A stretch of 64,000 bases of DNA, taken from Polynucleobacter sp. TSB-Sco08W16. Its GTDB lineage: Bacteria; Pseudomonadota; Gammaproteobacteria; Burkholderiales; Burkholderiaceae. Below the pieces are notes generated by a model, which worked only from the letters and a program-made list of their open reading frames with translations, did not search any database and was not told the origin of the DNA. The stretch's first letter is position 1, and the number at the start of each line of letters is the position of its first letter. This document shows positions 44,057 through 52,216 of the stretch, piece by piece. A program made the position numbers and the translations under genes. The stretch lies in NCBI RefSeq assembly GCF_018687455.1, contig NZ_CP061291.1, positions 1,116,001-1,180,000 on the forward strand, read 5' to 3'.

Positions 44057-45034
44057 ATGAATAGCACCCTCTCAACCTCCAGCCAACTTGAGCAACTGAA
44101 AAAACTGACCACCGTAGTTGCGGATACGGGTGATTTTGAGCGCATGCAAGCCTTTCAGCCGCAAGATGCCACTACCAACCCCTCATTAATTCTTAAAGCT
44201 GCTCAACAAAGCAATTACCAGTCCTTGGTAAGTTCTGTAAAAGCAGCCCATCCCGGTATGAGTGCCACGGATTTAGTCGACTATATCTTGGTGGCGTTTG
44301 GGCTAGAGATTTTGAAAATTGTTCCAGGCCGTGTCTCAACTGAAGTTGATGCTCGCCTCTCTTTTGATACCAAGGCTACGATTGCTAAAGCAAAACATAT
44401 CATCTCGCTTTACGAATCTCATGGTATTGACCGTAAACGCATCCTCATTAAGTTAGCTGGAACTTGGGAAGGCATTGCTGCTGCAAAAGAATTAGAAGCC
44501 CAAGGCATACATTGCAATATGACGCTGCTCTTCTCACTGATTCAGGCGGCTGCATGTGGCGCTGCAAATGCCAAATTGATTTCACCCTTTGTCGGTCGTA
44601 TTACGGACTGGTATAAAGCCAAATTAGGTGCCGATTGGAGTGACACCAATAATGGCGGCCCCAATGATCCTGGCGTCACTTCCGTTAAACGGATATTTCA
44701 CTATTACAAGCACTTTGGCATTGCTACTGAGATTATGGGGGCCAGCTTTCGCAACACCAGCCAGATCTTAGAACTTGCGGGCTGCGACCTTCTGACCATT
44801 AGTCCAGAGCTATTGGCTAATTTAAGTCTGGGAACTGCAGTAGTGAGCAAGAAGTTAGATAGTAATAATGCTCAGGCAGCCTTGAGTGCTGAGAATATTG
44901 TGCCGCTGAAATTGGATGAATCTAGTTTTAGACTACAACTTAATAATGATGCGATGGCTACCGAAAAGCTTGCTGAAGGTATTCGCAACTTCTGCATTGA
45001 CACAGAGAAACTAGAGGCGCTACTAGCCAAATGA
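44057..45034 (+). CDS. tal: Transaldolase
   Basis: A 325-residue TalB-type transaldolase, which moves dihydroxyacetone units between sugar phosphates in the pentose phosphate pathway. TTVVADTGDF and PQDATTNPSLILKAA are the N-terminal signature, RILIKLAGTWEGI carries the Schiff-base lysine (usual pattern IKLASTWEG, here Gly for Ser), and NMTLLFSLIQAAACGAANAKLISPFVGRITDWYK follows. Length matches E. coli TalB (317). Ends 33 bases before a bidirectional terminator. Confidence 0.96.
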   Translation: MNSTLSTSSQLEQLKKLTTVVADTGDFERMQAFQPQDATTNPSLILKAAQQSNYQSLVSSVKAAHPGMSATDLVDYILVAFGLEILKIVPGRVSTEVDARLSFDTKATIAKAKHIISLYESHGIDRKRILIKLAGTWEGIAAAKELEAQGIHCNMTLLFSLIQAAACGAANAKLISPFVGRITDWYKAKLGADWSDTNNGGPNDPGVTSVKRIFHYYKHFGIATEIMGASFRNTSQILELAGCDLLTISPELLANLSLGTAVVSKKLDSNNAQAALSAENIVPLKLDESSFRLQLNNDAMATEKLAEGIRNFCIDTEKLEALLAK

Positions 45035-45066
45035 TTTAGATTTTGATTGAAATCGAGACTGGTAAT

Positions 45067-45093
45067 AAAAAAGCCACCCTGGGGTGGCTTTTT
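45067..45093. terminator. Bidirectional intrinsic terminator between tal and the efflux operon
   Basis: AAAAAAGCCACC (45067-45078), loop CTGG, GGTGGCTTTTT (45083-45093). Both strands end in a T-run, so it can stop tal transcription from the left and the RND operon from the right. Confidence 0.93.
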
Positions 45094-45134
45094 CTTGCAT
45101 CTCATTTCTAGCTATTACTTTTTCCTGCTTACGC

Positions 45135-48100
45135 TTACTCTGCTTTTTGTTGCGCTATTTTTTCTGCTTTCTTCTTATCGCGATTCTCAAAGAAGGTTTC
45201 AATCTCAACGTAGAAAACCGGTACTAAAGCAACTGCTAAACAGGTTGAAGCAATCATGCCACTAAAGACGGTAATACCCAATGAGATGCGAGCTGCAGCG
45301 CCCGGCCCCATCGACATTAACAAGGGAGTAACACCCAAAATAAATGCAATAGACGTCATTAAAATTGGTCTAAAACGCTCTTTAGATGCCTCTAGTGCGG
45401 CATCCACAAAGCTCATGCCTTTTGCTCTACGCTCGATTGCTACCTCCACGATCAAGATTGAGTTTTTACACGACAGTGCAATCATTAAGACCATACCAAT
45501 CTGGACGTAAATATTATTTGGTAAGCCAGTAAGGTGTAGGGCCAGGACGATTCCAGAGAGGGAAAGCGGCACTGCCGTCAGCACTGACAAAGGAGCAACC
45601 CAAGTCTCATACTGGGCAGCCAATACTAGGTAAACCAGCAAAATCGACAGGCCAAAAATGAATATGATCGTATTGCCGACTAAGTTTTCTTGGTATGACA
45701 TACCTGCCCATTGAAAGCTCACGCCGTCGGGCAATGTTTGAGCAATCTGCTCGAGTCGCTTCATGGCCTGACCTGAGCTATAGCCTTCATGAGCCTGACC
45801 GAGCACTGCAGCAGATGGATAAAGCTGAAACTGGTTAACAAAGGCTGGGCCAGTGATCTCTTTCACATCAATAAAAGAGCCCAGGGGCACCATCTTGCCG
45901 TCTTTATTTCTCACATACAAACTATTAATCTGATCTACTACCTTGCGGTAAGTGCCATCTGCCTGGACATAGACTTGATAGGTTTGACCATATTTAAAGA
46001 ATTGATTTACGTAAGTCGATCCAACGTACGACTGCAAAGCATCATAGGCGTCCCCGATTGCAACTCCAAAAGTTTCTGCGCGTGCCACATTAAATGTGAG
46101 CTGCATCTGAGGTACGTTATTTCGGAATGGTGAAAAAACCGCCATGATTTCTGGGGCTTTTTGCGCTTGGGCAATGAAGTTTTTAGTAGCAGCTTCTAGC
46201 TTGGCTAGATTATTACTACCATCAGTCAACATTAAGCGCATCTCAAAGCCACCTGACAGACCTAAACCTGGAATTGCAGGAGGCAAGAGAACGAATGACT
46301 GAGCTTCTTGTACTTGTCTGAGCTTCTCATTCATCTGAGCGTATATTTCCGCAAGGCTTTCACCCTTGCCGCGCTCATCCCACGGTTTCATGATGACGTA
46401 CATGGCACCAGAATTTGACTGGGAACTACTGTTGTTCAGAAGATTGATGCCGCCAATCACCACGATATCTTGTATACCCGGAACCGTTTTGAGAGCAGCT
46501 ACGGATTTTTGTATTCCGGTTTCGGTACGCTGCAAGGATGCAGCATCAGGCAAGGTGGTTGAGACCACTAAATAGCCTTGGTCTTCATTGGGAATAAATC
46601 CTGAAGGAACCAACGCTAAACCAAACAAGGAGACAACGATGATCACAATGCCAATCAATGAAGCCTTGGCACGGTTATTCATCAGCGCTTCGATTTGATG
46701 TTCGTACCAAGTAGCTAGGCGATTGAAATAAAAATCAAATTTTTGGTAGAGCTTTCCTTTGACCTTATTGTGATAAATTGGCCTCAGATACTGCGCAGAT
46801 TGGGTTGGCTTTAAGGTAATCGCGTTAATACCGCTAATCAGCGCCGTAGCTGCAATTACTAGAGCAAACTGTCGGTACATTTGACCGGTAATACCAGCAA
46901 TAAATGAAGCAGGGATAAATACAGCCATCAATACCAAAGTAATGCCGATGATGGGCCCCATTAACTCATTCATGGCATCGATAGCACCGGTTCTTGGATC
47001 CTCGCCCTCTTCTACTTTTTTCGATACCGCTTCGACGACCACAATCGCATCATCCACCACAATACCGATACATAAAACAATGGCAAACAAAGTGGATAAA
47101 TTGATCGAGAATCCCATTGCAGCCATCGCAGCAAATGCACCAATAATGGTGACTGGAACGGTGGTAGCTGGTACAAGAGTTGCGCGCCAGTTTTGCAAGA
47201 AAATCATAATGACCAGCAGCACTAAGATGCCGGCTTCATAAAGTGTTTTATAGACCTCATGAATCGAAGCTTGCACAAACATCGTGGTGTCAAATGGAAT
47301 AGACCACTTCACCCCTTTTGGCAGAGTCTTGGCAATGCTTTCCATTTCTGTGCGCACGGCGTTAGCAGTCGCAATCGCATTAGCGCCTGGCGTTTGATAA
47401 ATAGCGATACCACCAGCAGGCTTATCACCGATCTTGAAGAACTGGCTGTAGTTCTGACTACCCATTTCCAAGCGGGCAATATCGCGTAAATAGGTGATAT
47501 CGGATTTACTACCCGTCTTCACCACGATTCTCCCAAATTGCTCTGGGGTCGTCATCGCACTGGTCACATTGAGCGTGAACTGAAAATCCTGACCCAATGG
47601 AGTTGGTGGAGAACCAATCTGGCCGGCAGAGAGCAAGATGTTTTGCTTATTGATGGCATTGATCACATCATTTGGCGTTAGGCTACGCATCTTTAACTGC
47701 GCTGGATCGAGCCAAATCCGCATACTGTAATTACCAACCCCAAAAACGTTAGCCGCAGCAACACCCTGTATGCGCGCCAAACGTTGTTGCAGTTTGAGAT
47801 TGGCGAGGTTACTTAAAAATAAGCCGTCATGCTCTGGGTTATCGGACGTTAGGGTCACAAACTGCAAGATCGCGGTTGATTGGGTCTTGGTTGTAACGCC
47901 GATTTTTTGAACCGCTTGAGGTAAAGATGGCAATGCAATTGCAACCCGGTTTTGAACATTAACCTGCGCTAAGTCAGGGTCAGTGCCCACCTTGAAAGTG
48001 ACCGTGAGGGTGTAATAACCATCATTGGTTGATGAGGACTCCATATAGAGCATGCCATCAACACCATTCACCTGCGTCTCAATATTGCTGGCAACCAATT

Positions 48101-48278
48101 GCTGGACGAGACTAGCATTGGCTCCAGGATAGCTAGTCGTCACTTGAATCGTTGGCGGAACGATATTCGGATACTGGGAAATTGGCAAACCAAAAATAGA
48201 TACCGCTCCAATCAAGACCATGATCAGAGCGATAACGTTGGCCAGAACAGGCCGCTCAATAAAGAATTTAGGCAGCAT
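45135..48278 (-). CDS. RND multidrug efflux permease (HAE-1 family)
   Basis: A 1047-residue proton-driven inner-membrane pump of the AcrB/MexF type. It starts MLPKFFIERPVLANVIALIM (first transmembrane helix), has the proton-relay Asp pair in GIVVDDAIVVVEAV and the relay Lys in ALSCKNSILIVEVAIERR, plus the two large periplasmic loops. It exports drugs, solvents or metabolites through the adaptor and outer-membrane factor encoded just upstream in the same operon. Specificity cannot be read from sequence, and no TetR, LysR or MarR regulator is adjacent. Last gene of the unit. Confidence 0.95.
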   Translation of the reverse strand: MLPKFFIERPVLANVIALIMVLIGAVSIFGLPISQYPNIVPPTIQVTTSYPGANASLVQQLVASNIETQVNGVDGMLYMESSSTNDGYYTLTVTFKVGTDPDLAQVNVQNRVAIALPSLPQAVQKIGVTTKTQSTAILQFVTLTSDNPEHDGLFLSNLANLKLQQRLARIQGVAAANVFGVGNYSMRIWLDPAQLKMRSLTPNDVINAINKQNILLSAGQIGSPPTPLGQDFQFTLNVTSAMTTPEQFGRIVVKTGSKSDITYLRDIARLEMGSQNYSQFFKIGDKPAGGIAIYQTPGANAIATANAVRTEMESIAKTLPKGVKWSIPFDTTMFVQASIHEVYKTLYEAGILVLLVIMIFLQNWRATLVPATTVPVTIIGAFAAMAAMGFSINLSTLFAIVLCIGIVVDDAIVVVEAVSKKVEEGEDPRTGAIDAMNELMGPIIGITLVLMAVFIPASFIAGITGQMYRQFALVIAATALISGINAITLKPTQSAQYLRPIYHNKVKGKLYQKFDFYFNRLATWYEHQIEALMNNRAKASLIGIVIIVVSLFGLALVPSGFIPNEDQGYLVVSTTLPDAASLQRTETGIQKSVAALKTVPGIQDIVVIGGINLLNNSSSQSNSGAMYVIMKPWDERGKGESLAEIYAQMNEKLRQVQEAQSFVLLPPAIPGLGLSGGFEMRLMLTDGSNNLAKLEAATKNFIAQAQKAPEIMAVFSPFRNNVPQMQLTFNVARAETFGVAIGDAYDALQSYVGSTYVNQFFKYGQTYQVYVQADGTYRKVVDQINSLYVRNKDGKMVPLGSFIDVKEITGPAFVNQFQLYPSAAVLGQAHEGYSSGQAMKRLEQIAQTLPDGVSFQWAGMSYQENLVGNTIIFIFGLSILLVYLVLAAQYETWVAPLSVLTAVPLSLSGIVLALHLTGLPNNIYVQIGMVLMIALSCKNSILIVEVAIERRAKGMSFVDAALEASKERFRPILMTSIAFILGVTPLLMSMGPGAAARISLGITVFSGMIASTCLAVALVPVFYVEIETFFENRDKKKAEKIAQQKAE

Positions 48279-48280
48279 AA

Positions 48281-49534
48281 TTACCGGAGCTTTATAGCCT
48301 CAAGAGTGACTTGTGTAGGACTGGCCACTTGGTTTACGCTCAAATTAATAAAGCCATTGATCACCACCTGGCTATTGGGAGTCAGTCCTTTTGCCACTTC
48401 AACATTTTGTTGAAAGCGCTGACCTAATGTAATGTCTGCCCGTTGAGCACGCTTGGCCTCATCTAAGACAAAGACATAGTTCCCCACCTGGTCAGTCATG
48501 ACGGCTGTCATTGGCACGAGCAAGGCCTGACGAGTTGGGCCGTACTCGGCCATCACACGTGCATATAAACCGGGTATGAGCTGATAGTTTTCATTCTTGA
48601 AGATAGCGCGCAACTGCAAAGAGCCTGTATCAGTCGAAATCAGATTAGCCGCGTAATCCAAAACTCCCTCGTGGGGAAAGCCCGTTTCACTTTGTAGGCC
48701 TGCATAAATCGGTAAAGTATTCACCTCGGATTTACGCTCCGTATTAGGGTCCTGATTCTTCTCAAACTTCAGGAAGTCTCTTTCGTTAAGCGAAAAATAG
48801 ACATATATAGGTGAGATTTGCTGAATCGTTGAGAGTTGTACACCCTTCGATGTTGTATCTAAATAAGTTCCAACATCTAATAAATGTCTACCCATGAGTC
48901 CATCAAACGGCGCCCTAATTTCGGTATAGCCTAAGTTAATCTTGGCGAGCGTTAAATTTGCCTCTGATTGCTGATATTGCGATAAGGCCTTATCGACCGC
49001 CGCCTGAGAAGTTGCATTTTCTTTCAGTAGTGATTTTTGGCGGTTGTACTCAAGCTTGGCCTCTGTATAAATCGCCTGCTTCAATTTGACATCTTGAATA
49101 TAAGTATCTTGCTCAATCACAAATAAGAGATCACCCTTCTTGACCATCGAGCCATCTGCAAATCCAATCTTAGTCAGATAACCCTTCACGCGAGCATCTA
49201 AGTTCACCGTGAGATAAGGGTCAACCACCCCATCAAAAGTGGCAAAACTCCGAATTTCTTGAGAGAGTGGTAACGCAGTTGTAACTGGCACAGGCGCTTG
49301 CACAATATTTTTACCGCAAGACTTGAGGCATACCAACACAATGATGGCAAAGAAAACAACGATAGCTATTCCAATAGTCCCTGGTGAAAGCTTCTTATTT
49401 AAAAATGGGATATTGATAGTACTTAACTTTTCCAGAAAAGCATTCCAGCGAGTTAATAACGAACTCCACAGGGGCAACAGAAAATTCCACAGCTTTGTAA
49501 GCATGGCTTGAGCTTTTGTTAATAGTTCTTTCAT
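48281..49534 (-). CDS. RND efflux periplasmic adaptor (membrane fusion protein)
   Basis: A 417-residue adaptor of the MexE/AcrA family. Unlike lipid-anchored AcrA it has an N-terminal cytoplasmic stretch of about 50 residues and a transmembrane anchor (GIAIVVFFAIIVLVCL, about residues 53-70). Lipoyl halves (FADGSMVKKGDLLFVIEQDTY and YTEIRAPFDGLMGRHLLDVGTY), a coiled-coil hairpin (about 130-190) and beta-barrel follow. The start overlaps the outer-membrane gene by 4 bases; the pump starts 2 bases after its stop. Confidence 0.92.
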   Translation of the reverse strand: MKELLTKAQAMLTKLWNFLLPLWSSLLTRWNAFLEKLSTINIPFLNKKLSPGTIGIAIVVFFAIIVLVCLKSCGKNIVQAPVPVTTALPLSQEIRSFATFDGVVDPYLTVNLDARVKGYLTKIGFADGSMVKKGDLLFVIEQDTYIQDVKLKQAIYTEAKLEYNRQKSLLKENATSQAAVDKALSQYQQSEANLTLAKINLGYTEIRAPFDGLMGRHLLDVGTYLDTTSKGVQLSTIQQISPIYVYFSLNERDFLKFEKNQDPNTERKSEVNTLPIYAGLQSETGFPHEGVLDYAANLISTDTGSLQLRAIFKNENYQLIPGLYARVMAEYGPTRQALLVPMTAVMTDQVGNYVFVLDEAKRAQRADITLGQRFQQNVEVAKGLTPNSQVVINGFINLSVNQVASPTQVTLEAIKLR

Positions 49535-51165
49535 GGTGCAGTACTTCCCTGGGTGGGTTTCATATCTTGAGGTGGTATAGGTGGATTCGGAACTACCAGC
49601 TTTCCAGCCTTTACATTGACCGGATCACCCGTTTTATTTAAGACACTACCCCAATCGGTGCGATCATTCATCTCAGCGACCATCGTTTCAGGGAGCTTAG
49701 GCGGTGTCATTTGCGCGGTCCAGCCGCCACCAAGCGCCTTGAAAGCGCCTACATATCCTACTAATTCATTGGATTTGGTTTGAACTAGAGAATTTTCCAA
49801 GTTCAGCAATGACTGCTGTGCGGTAATAACGGTTGTGTAATCGTTTTGACCAGCTTTATAACGCTCTAGCGCCAGATCTGCAGCACTCTTAGCAGCAGTG
49901 ACACCACGGGTATAGTCCTCAACCGAGCTCTTGGTGGTTGAGATTGTGATCAAGGAGTCCTCTACTTCTTTTTGCGCGTTCAAGACTTGATTTTGATAGG
50001 CTAAGAGACTTTGCTGGAAGATAGCATCCTGAACCCGTACTTGATCCACTATGGCACCACGATAGAACAGCGGTAGGTAGACACCAGCACTCACACCGGA
50101 GGAATTATTGCCCCAGCTAAATAGATTGGCCGAGGTGAGATTGCCGTAGTTTGAGTTTGCATAACCAAATGTGCCACCCAAGGTAAAGGTCGGGAATAAC
50201 TGCGCTTTATTCACACCAATTAAGGCGGATTGTGAAGCAGCATTGAGCTCAGCCTGCAATACATCAGGGCGGCGGCGCAGCAAATCGATCGGCATTCCGA
50301 CGCCTAACTCAGTAGGCGGCCTTAATGAGCCTTTAGTATTTCCATATTTCTTTTCGTAGTAATCAGGTGGCTCACCCAATAGGATGCTCATTGCATGTTG
50401 GGTCTTCTTCAATGAGGCAATCAACTCTGGAATGCGAGCTTTAGTTTGCTCATATTGAGCCTGAGCCTGACTTAAATCTAGCATTGATGTTGCGCCGTAC
50501 TTAAAACGGGCATTAGCAATGCGTAAACTTTCCTTTTGTAACTCTAAATTCGTTTTAGCAACTGCAATCAAAGCTTCGTTATTGCGAATATTGATATAGG
50601 TGTTGGCAACGTCTGCGGTTAAGGAAACATCAGCTGAATAAAAGGCGGCTACACCTGACAGATAGGAATTCAAGGAGCTCTGAATGCCACGGCGGGATTT
50701 GCCCCAAAAATCGAGTTCCCAGCTCATCTGCACCATGGCGTTTTTCACGATCAGATTATTGGAGTCGTTCACGATCTCTTGTAGGCCGCTATTCCGATTA
50801 TTAGAATAAGAAGCATTGAGTGCGGCTGTCGGCAACAAAGCAGCATCACTAATCCCAAGTTGCGCTTGCAGTTGATAAATACGCAAAGCAGTTTGCTGCA
50901 GACTCAGATTTTGTTGGGCGGCCTCTTTTAATAAGGCATTGAGCGTAGGGTCATTAAAACTTTCCCACCACTCAACTGGATCAATAATCTTATTGGAATT
51001 TTCACCCAAGGATTCTGTAAATTCGGTTTGAGTTGTAGGCTTATATTCCCCTGCAGTCTTGACTGGAGGTCTTGAATAATCTGGACCAACCATAAAACAT
51101 CCCGACAACACCAAAGTGCAGCCAAAGGTAAATAAATAGGCGGTTAACCTTTTTATCATCAACAT
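49531..51165 (-). CDS. RND efflux outer-membrane lipoprotein (NodT/OprM family)
   Basis: A 544-residue TolC-like channel. Lipoprotein signal with lipobox LSGC (lipidated Cys23), then MVGPDYSRPPV and the outer-membrane efflux repeats (SLQQTALRIYQLQAQLGISDAALLPTAALNASYSNNR; WELDFWGKSRRGIQSS; RPDVLQAELNAASQSALIGVNKAQLFPTFTLGG). It is first in the operon, an unusual but known order. A Pro-rich tail (PNPPIPPQDMKPTQGSTAP) extends beyond the usual end. Start: ATG 51165, with a second in-frame ATG two codons later. Confidence 0.93.
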   Translation of the reverse strand: MLMIKRLTAYLFTFGCTLVLSGCFMVGPDYSRPPVKTAGEYKPTTQTEFTESLGENSNKIIDPVEWWESFNDPTLNALLKEAAQQNLSLQQTALRIYQLQAQLGISDAALLPTAALNASYSNNRNSGLQEIVNDSNNLIVKNAMVQMSWELDFWGKSRRGIQSSLNSYLSGVAAFYSADVSLTADVANTYINIRNNEALIAVAKTNLELQKESLRIANARFKYGATSMLDLSQAQAQYEQTKARIPELIASLKKTQHAMSILLGEPPDYYEKKYGNTKGSLRPPTELGVGMPIDLLRRRPDVLQAELNAASQSALIGVNKAQLFPTFTLGGTFGYANSNYGNLTSANLFSWGNNSSGVSAGVYLPLFYRGAIVDQVRVQDAIFQQSLLAYQNQVLNAQKEVEDSLITISTTKSSVEDYTRGVTAAKSAADLALERYKAGQNDYTTVITAQQSLLNLENSLVQTKSNELVGYVGAFKALGGGWTAQMTPPKLPETMVAEMNDRTDWGSVLNKTGDPVNVKAGKLVVPNPPIPPQDMKPTQGSTAP

Positions 51166-51227
51166 AGGTAACTATTTAAGAGATGCCACTGAGAGTCTAC
51201 AAACACCATTACAAATAGGATAGCTGT

Positions 51228-51413
51228 TTATTTCTTCGCCGTATTGATGCCGAGCAAGCTATATGCCGGACAATTTCCAATCATCCCAGTTAACAAGGGA
51301 AGGATTCCAATCCAAGCCCAGGGGCCGGTGATTCCAAAACCCGCTAAACCCATTAAGGTGACGCCAACCGTCATACGAAGAACGCGATCAGTGTGTCCAA
51401 TATTGCATTTCAT
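51228..51413 (-). CDS. DUF2892 (YgaP-like) small membrane protein
   Basis: A 61-residue protein, MKCNIGHTDRVLRMTVG..., with two hydrophobic helices (about 14-28 and 30-46) and the conserved NCPAYSLLGINT. The family matches the membrane part of YgaP; the rhodanese domain is absent. The ATG at 51413 is supported by AAAGGGA upstream. Role unknown. It lies 10 bases after rlmB and 62 bases before the efflux operon. Confidence 0.85.
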   Translation of the reverse strand: MKCNIGHTDRVLRMTVGVTLMGLAGFGITGPWAWIGILPLLTGMIGNCPAYSLLGINTAKK

Positions 51414-51423
51414 TTGAGTCCCT

Positions 51424-52179
51424 TTATTTGGCGGTTTTTGCAAGACGTTGTCTTAACGCTTCGTACAAGCATACGCCACTTGCTACGGAGACGTTCAGGC
51501 TAGACACCACGCCCTGCATTGGAATGCGGACCAGCTCATCACAGGTTTCTTTTGTCAGGCGGCGCATACCCTCGCCCTCCGCCCCCATCACAATACCAAT
51601 CGAACCAGTGAGATCAATATCATAGATAGATTTGGTGGCTTCATCGTCTGTACCAATCAGCCAAACGCCCGCTTCTTGCATCTCTTTCATGCTGCGAACG
51701 AGGTTTGTCACTGTAATCACTGGCATTACCTCAGAAGCGCCGCTAGATACCTTACTTACAGTAGCGTTAATTGAGGCTGAGCGGTCCTTGGGAATCACCA
51801 CCGCATCAACTCCTGCTCCATCAGCTACACGCAGGCAGGCGCCAAAGTTATGGGGGTCCGTTACACCATCTAAAACTAAAAACATTGGCTTCTCTTGAAC
51901 GCCCTCTACATCCTCAATCACTTCAGTAATCGTGCGCGCAATGGTCATTTTTTCAGCCAAAGCAACAACACCTTGGTGACGATCATGGCCGGTTAACTTT
52001 TGCAGACGCTCCGCATCGGCCGCATGCAAACGCTCACCTAAAATTTCTTCAGCCTGTTTTAGAAAATCACCCATACGTCGATCACGACGGCTAGGATCAA
52101 AGTAAACCGACTTCAGACTATCGGGATCAACCCGCAAACGCGCTTGAACTGCATGAAATCCTACCAATATTTGTTTCAT
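51424..52179 (-). CDS. rlmB: 23S rRNA (guanosine-2251-2'-O)-methyltransferase
   Basis: A 251-residue SPOUT-class methyltransferase. The N-terminal substrate-binding domain (ILVGFHAVQARLRVDPDSLKSVYFD, HQGVVALAEK) is followed by the knotted SAM domain with motifs LDGVTDPHNFGACLRVADGAGVDAVVIPKDRSA, GIVMGAEGEGMRRLTKETCD and MQGVVSSLNVSVASGVCLYEALRQR. It methylates G2251 in the peptidyl-transferase P-loop. It follows rnr, the same pairing as in E. coli (rnr-rlmB). Confidence 0.96.
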   Translation of the reverse strand: MKQILVGFHAVQARLRVDPDSLKSVYFDPSRRDRRMGDFLKQAEEILGERLHAADAERLQKLTGHDRHQGVVALAEKMTIARTITEVIEDVEGVQEKPMFLVLDGVTDPHNFGACLRVADGAGVDAVVIPKDRSASINATVSKVSSGASEVMPVITVTNLVRSMKEMQEAGVWLIGTDDEATKSIYDIDLTGSIGIVMGAEGEGMRRLTKETCDELVRIPMQGVVSSLNVSVASGVCLYEALRQRLAKTAK

Positions 52180-52216
52180 CTTTTTACTTATTCTTTTCTT
52201 ACTCTTTACTTACTTT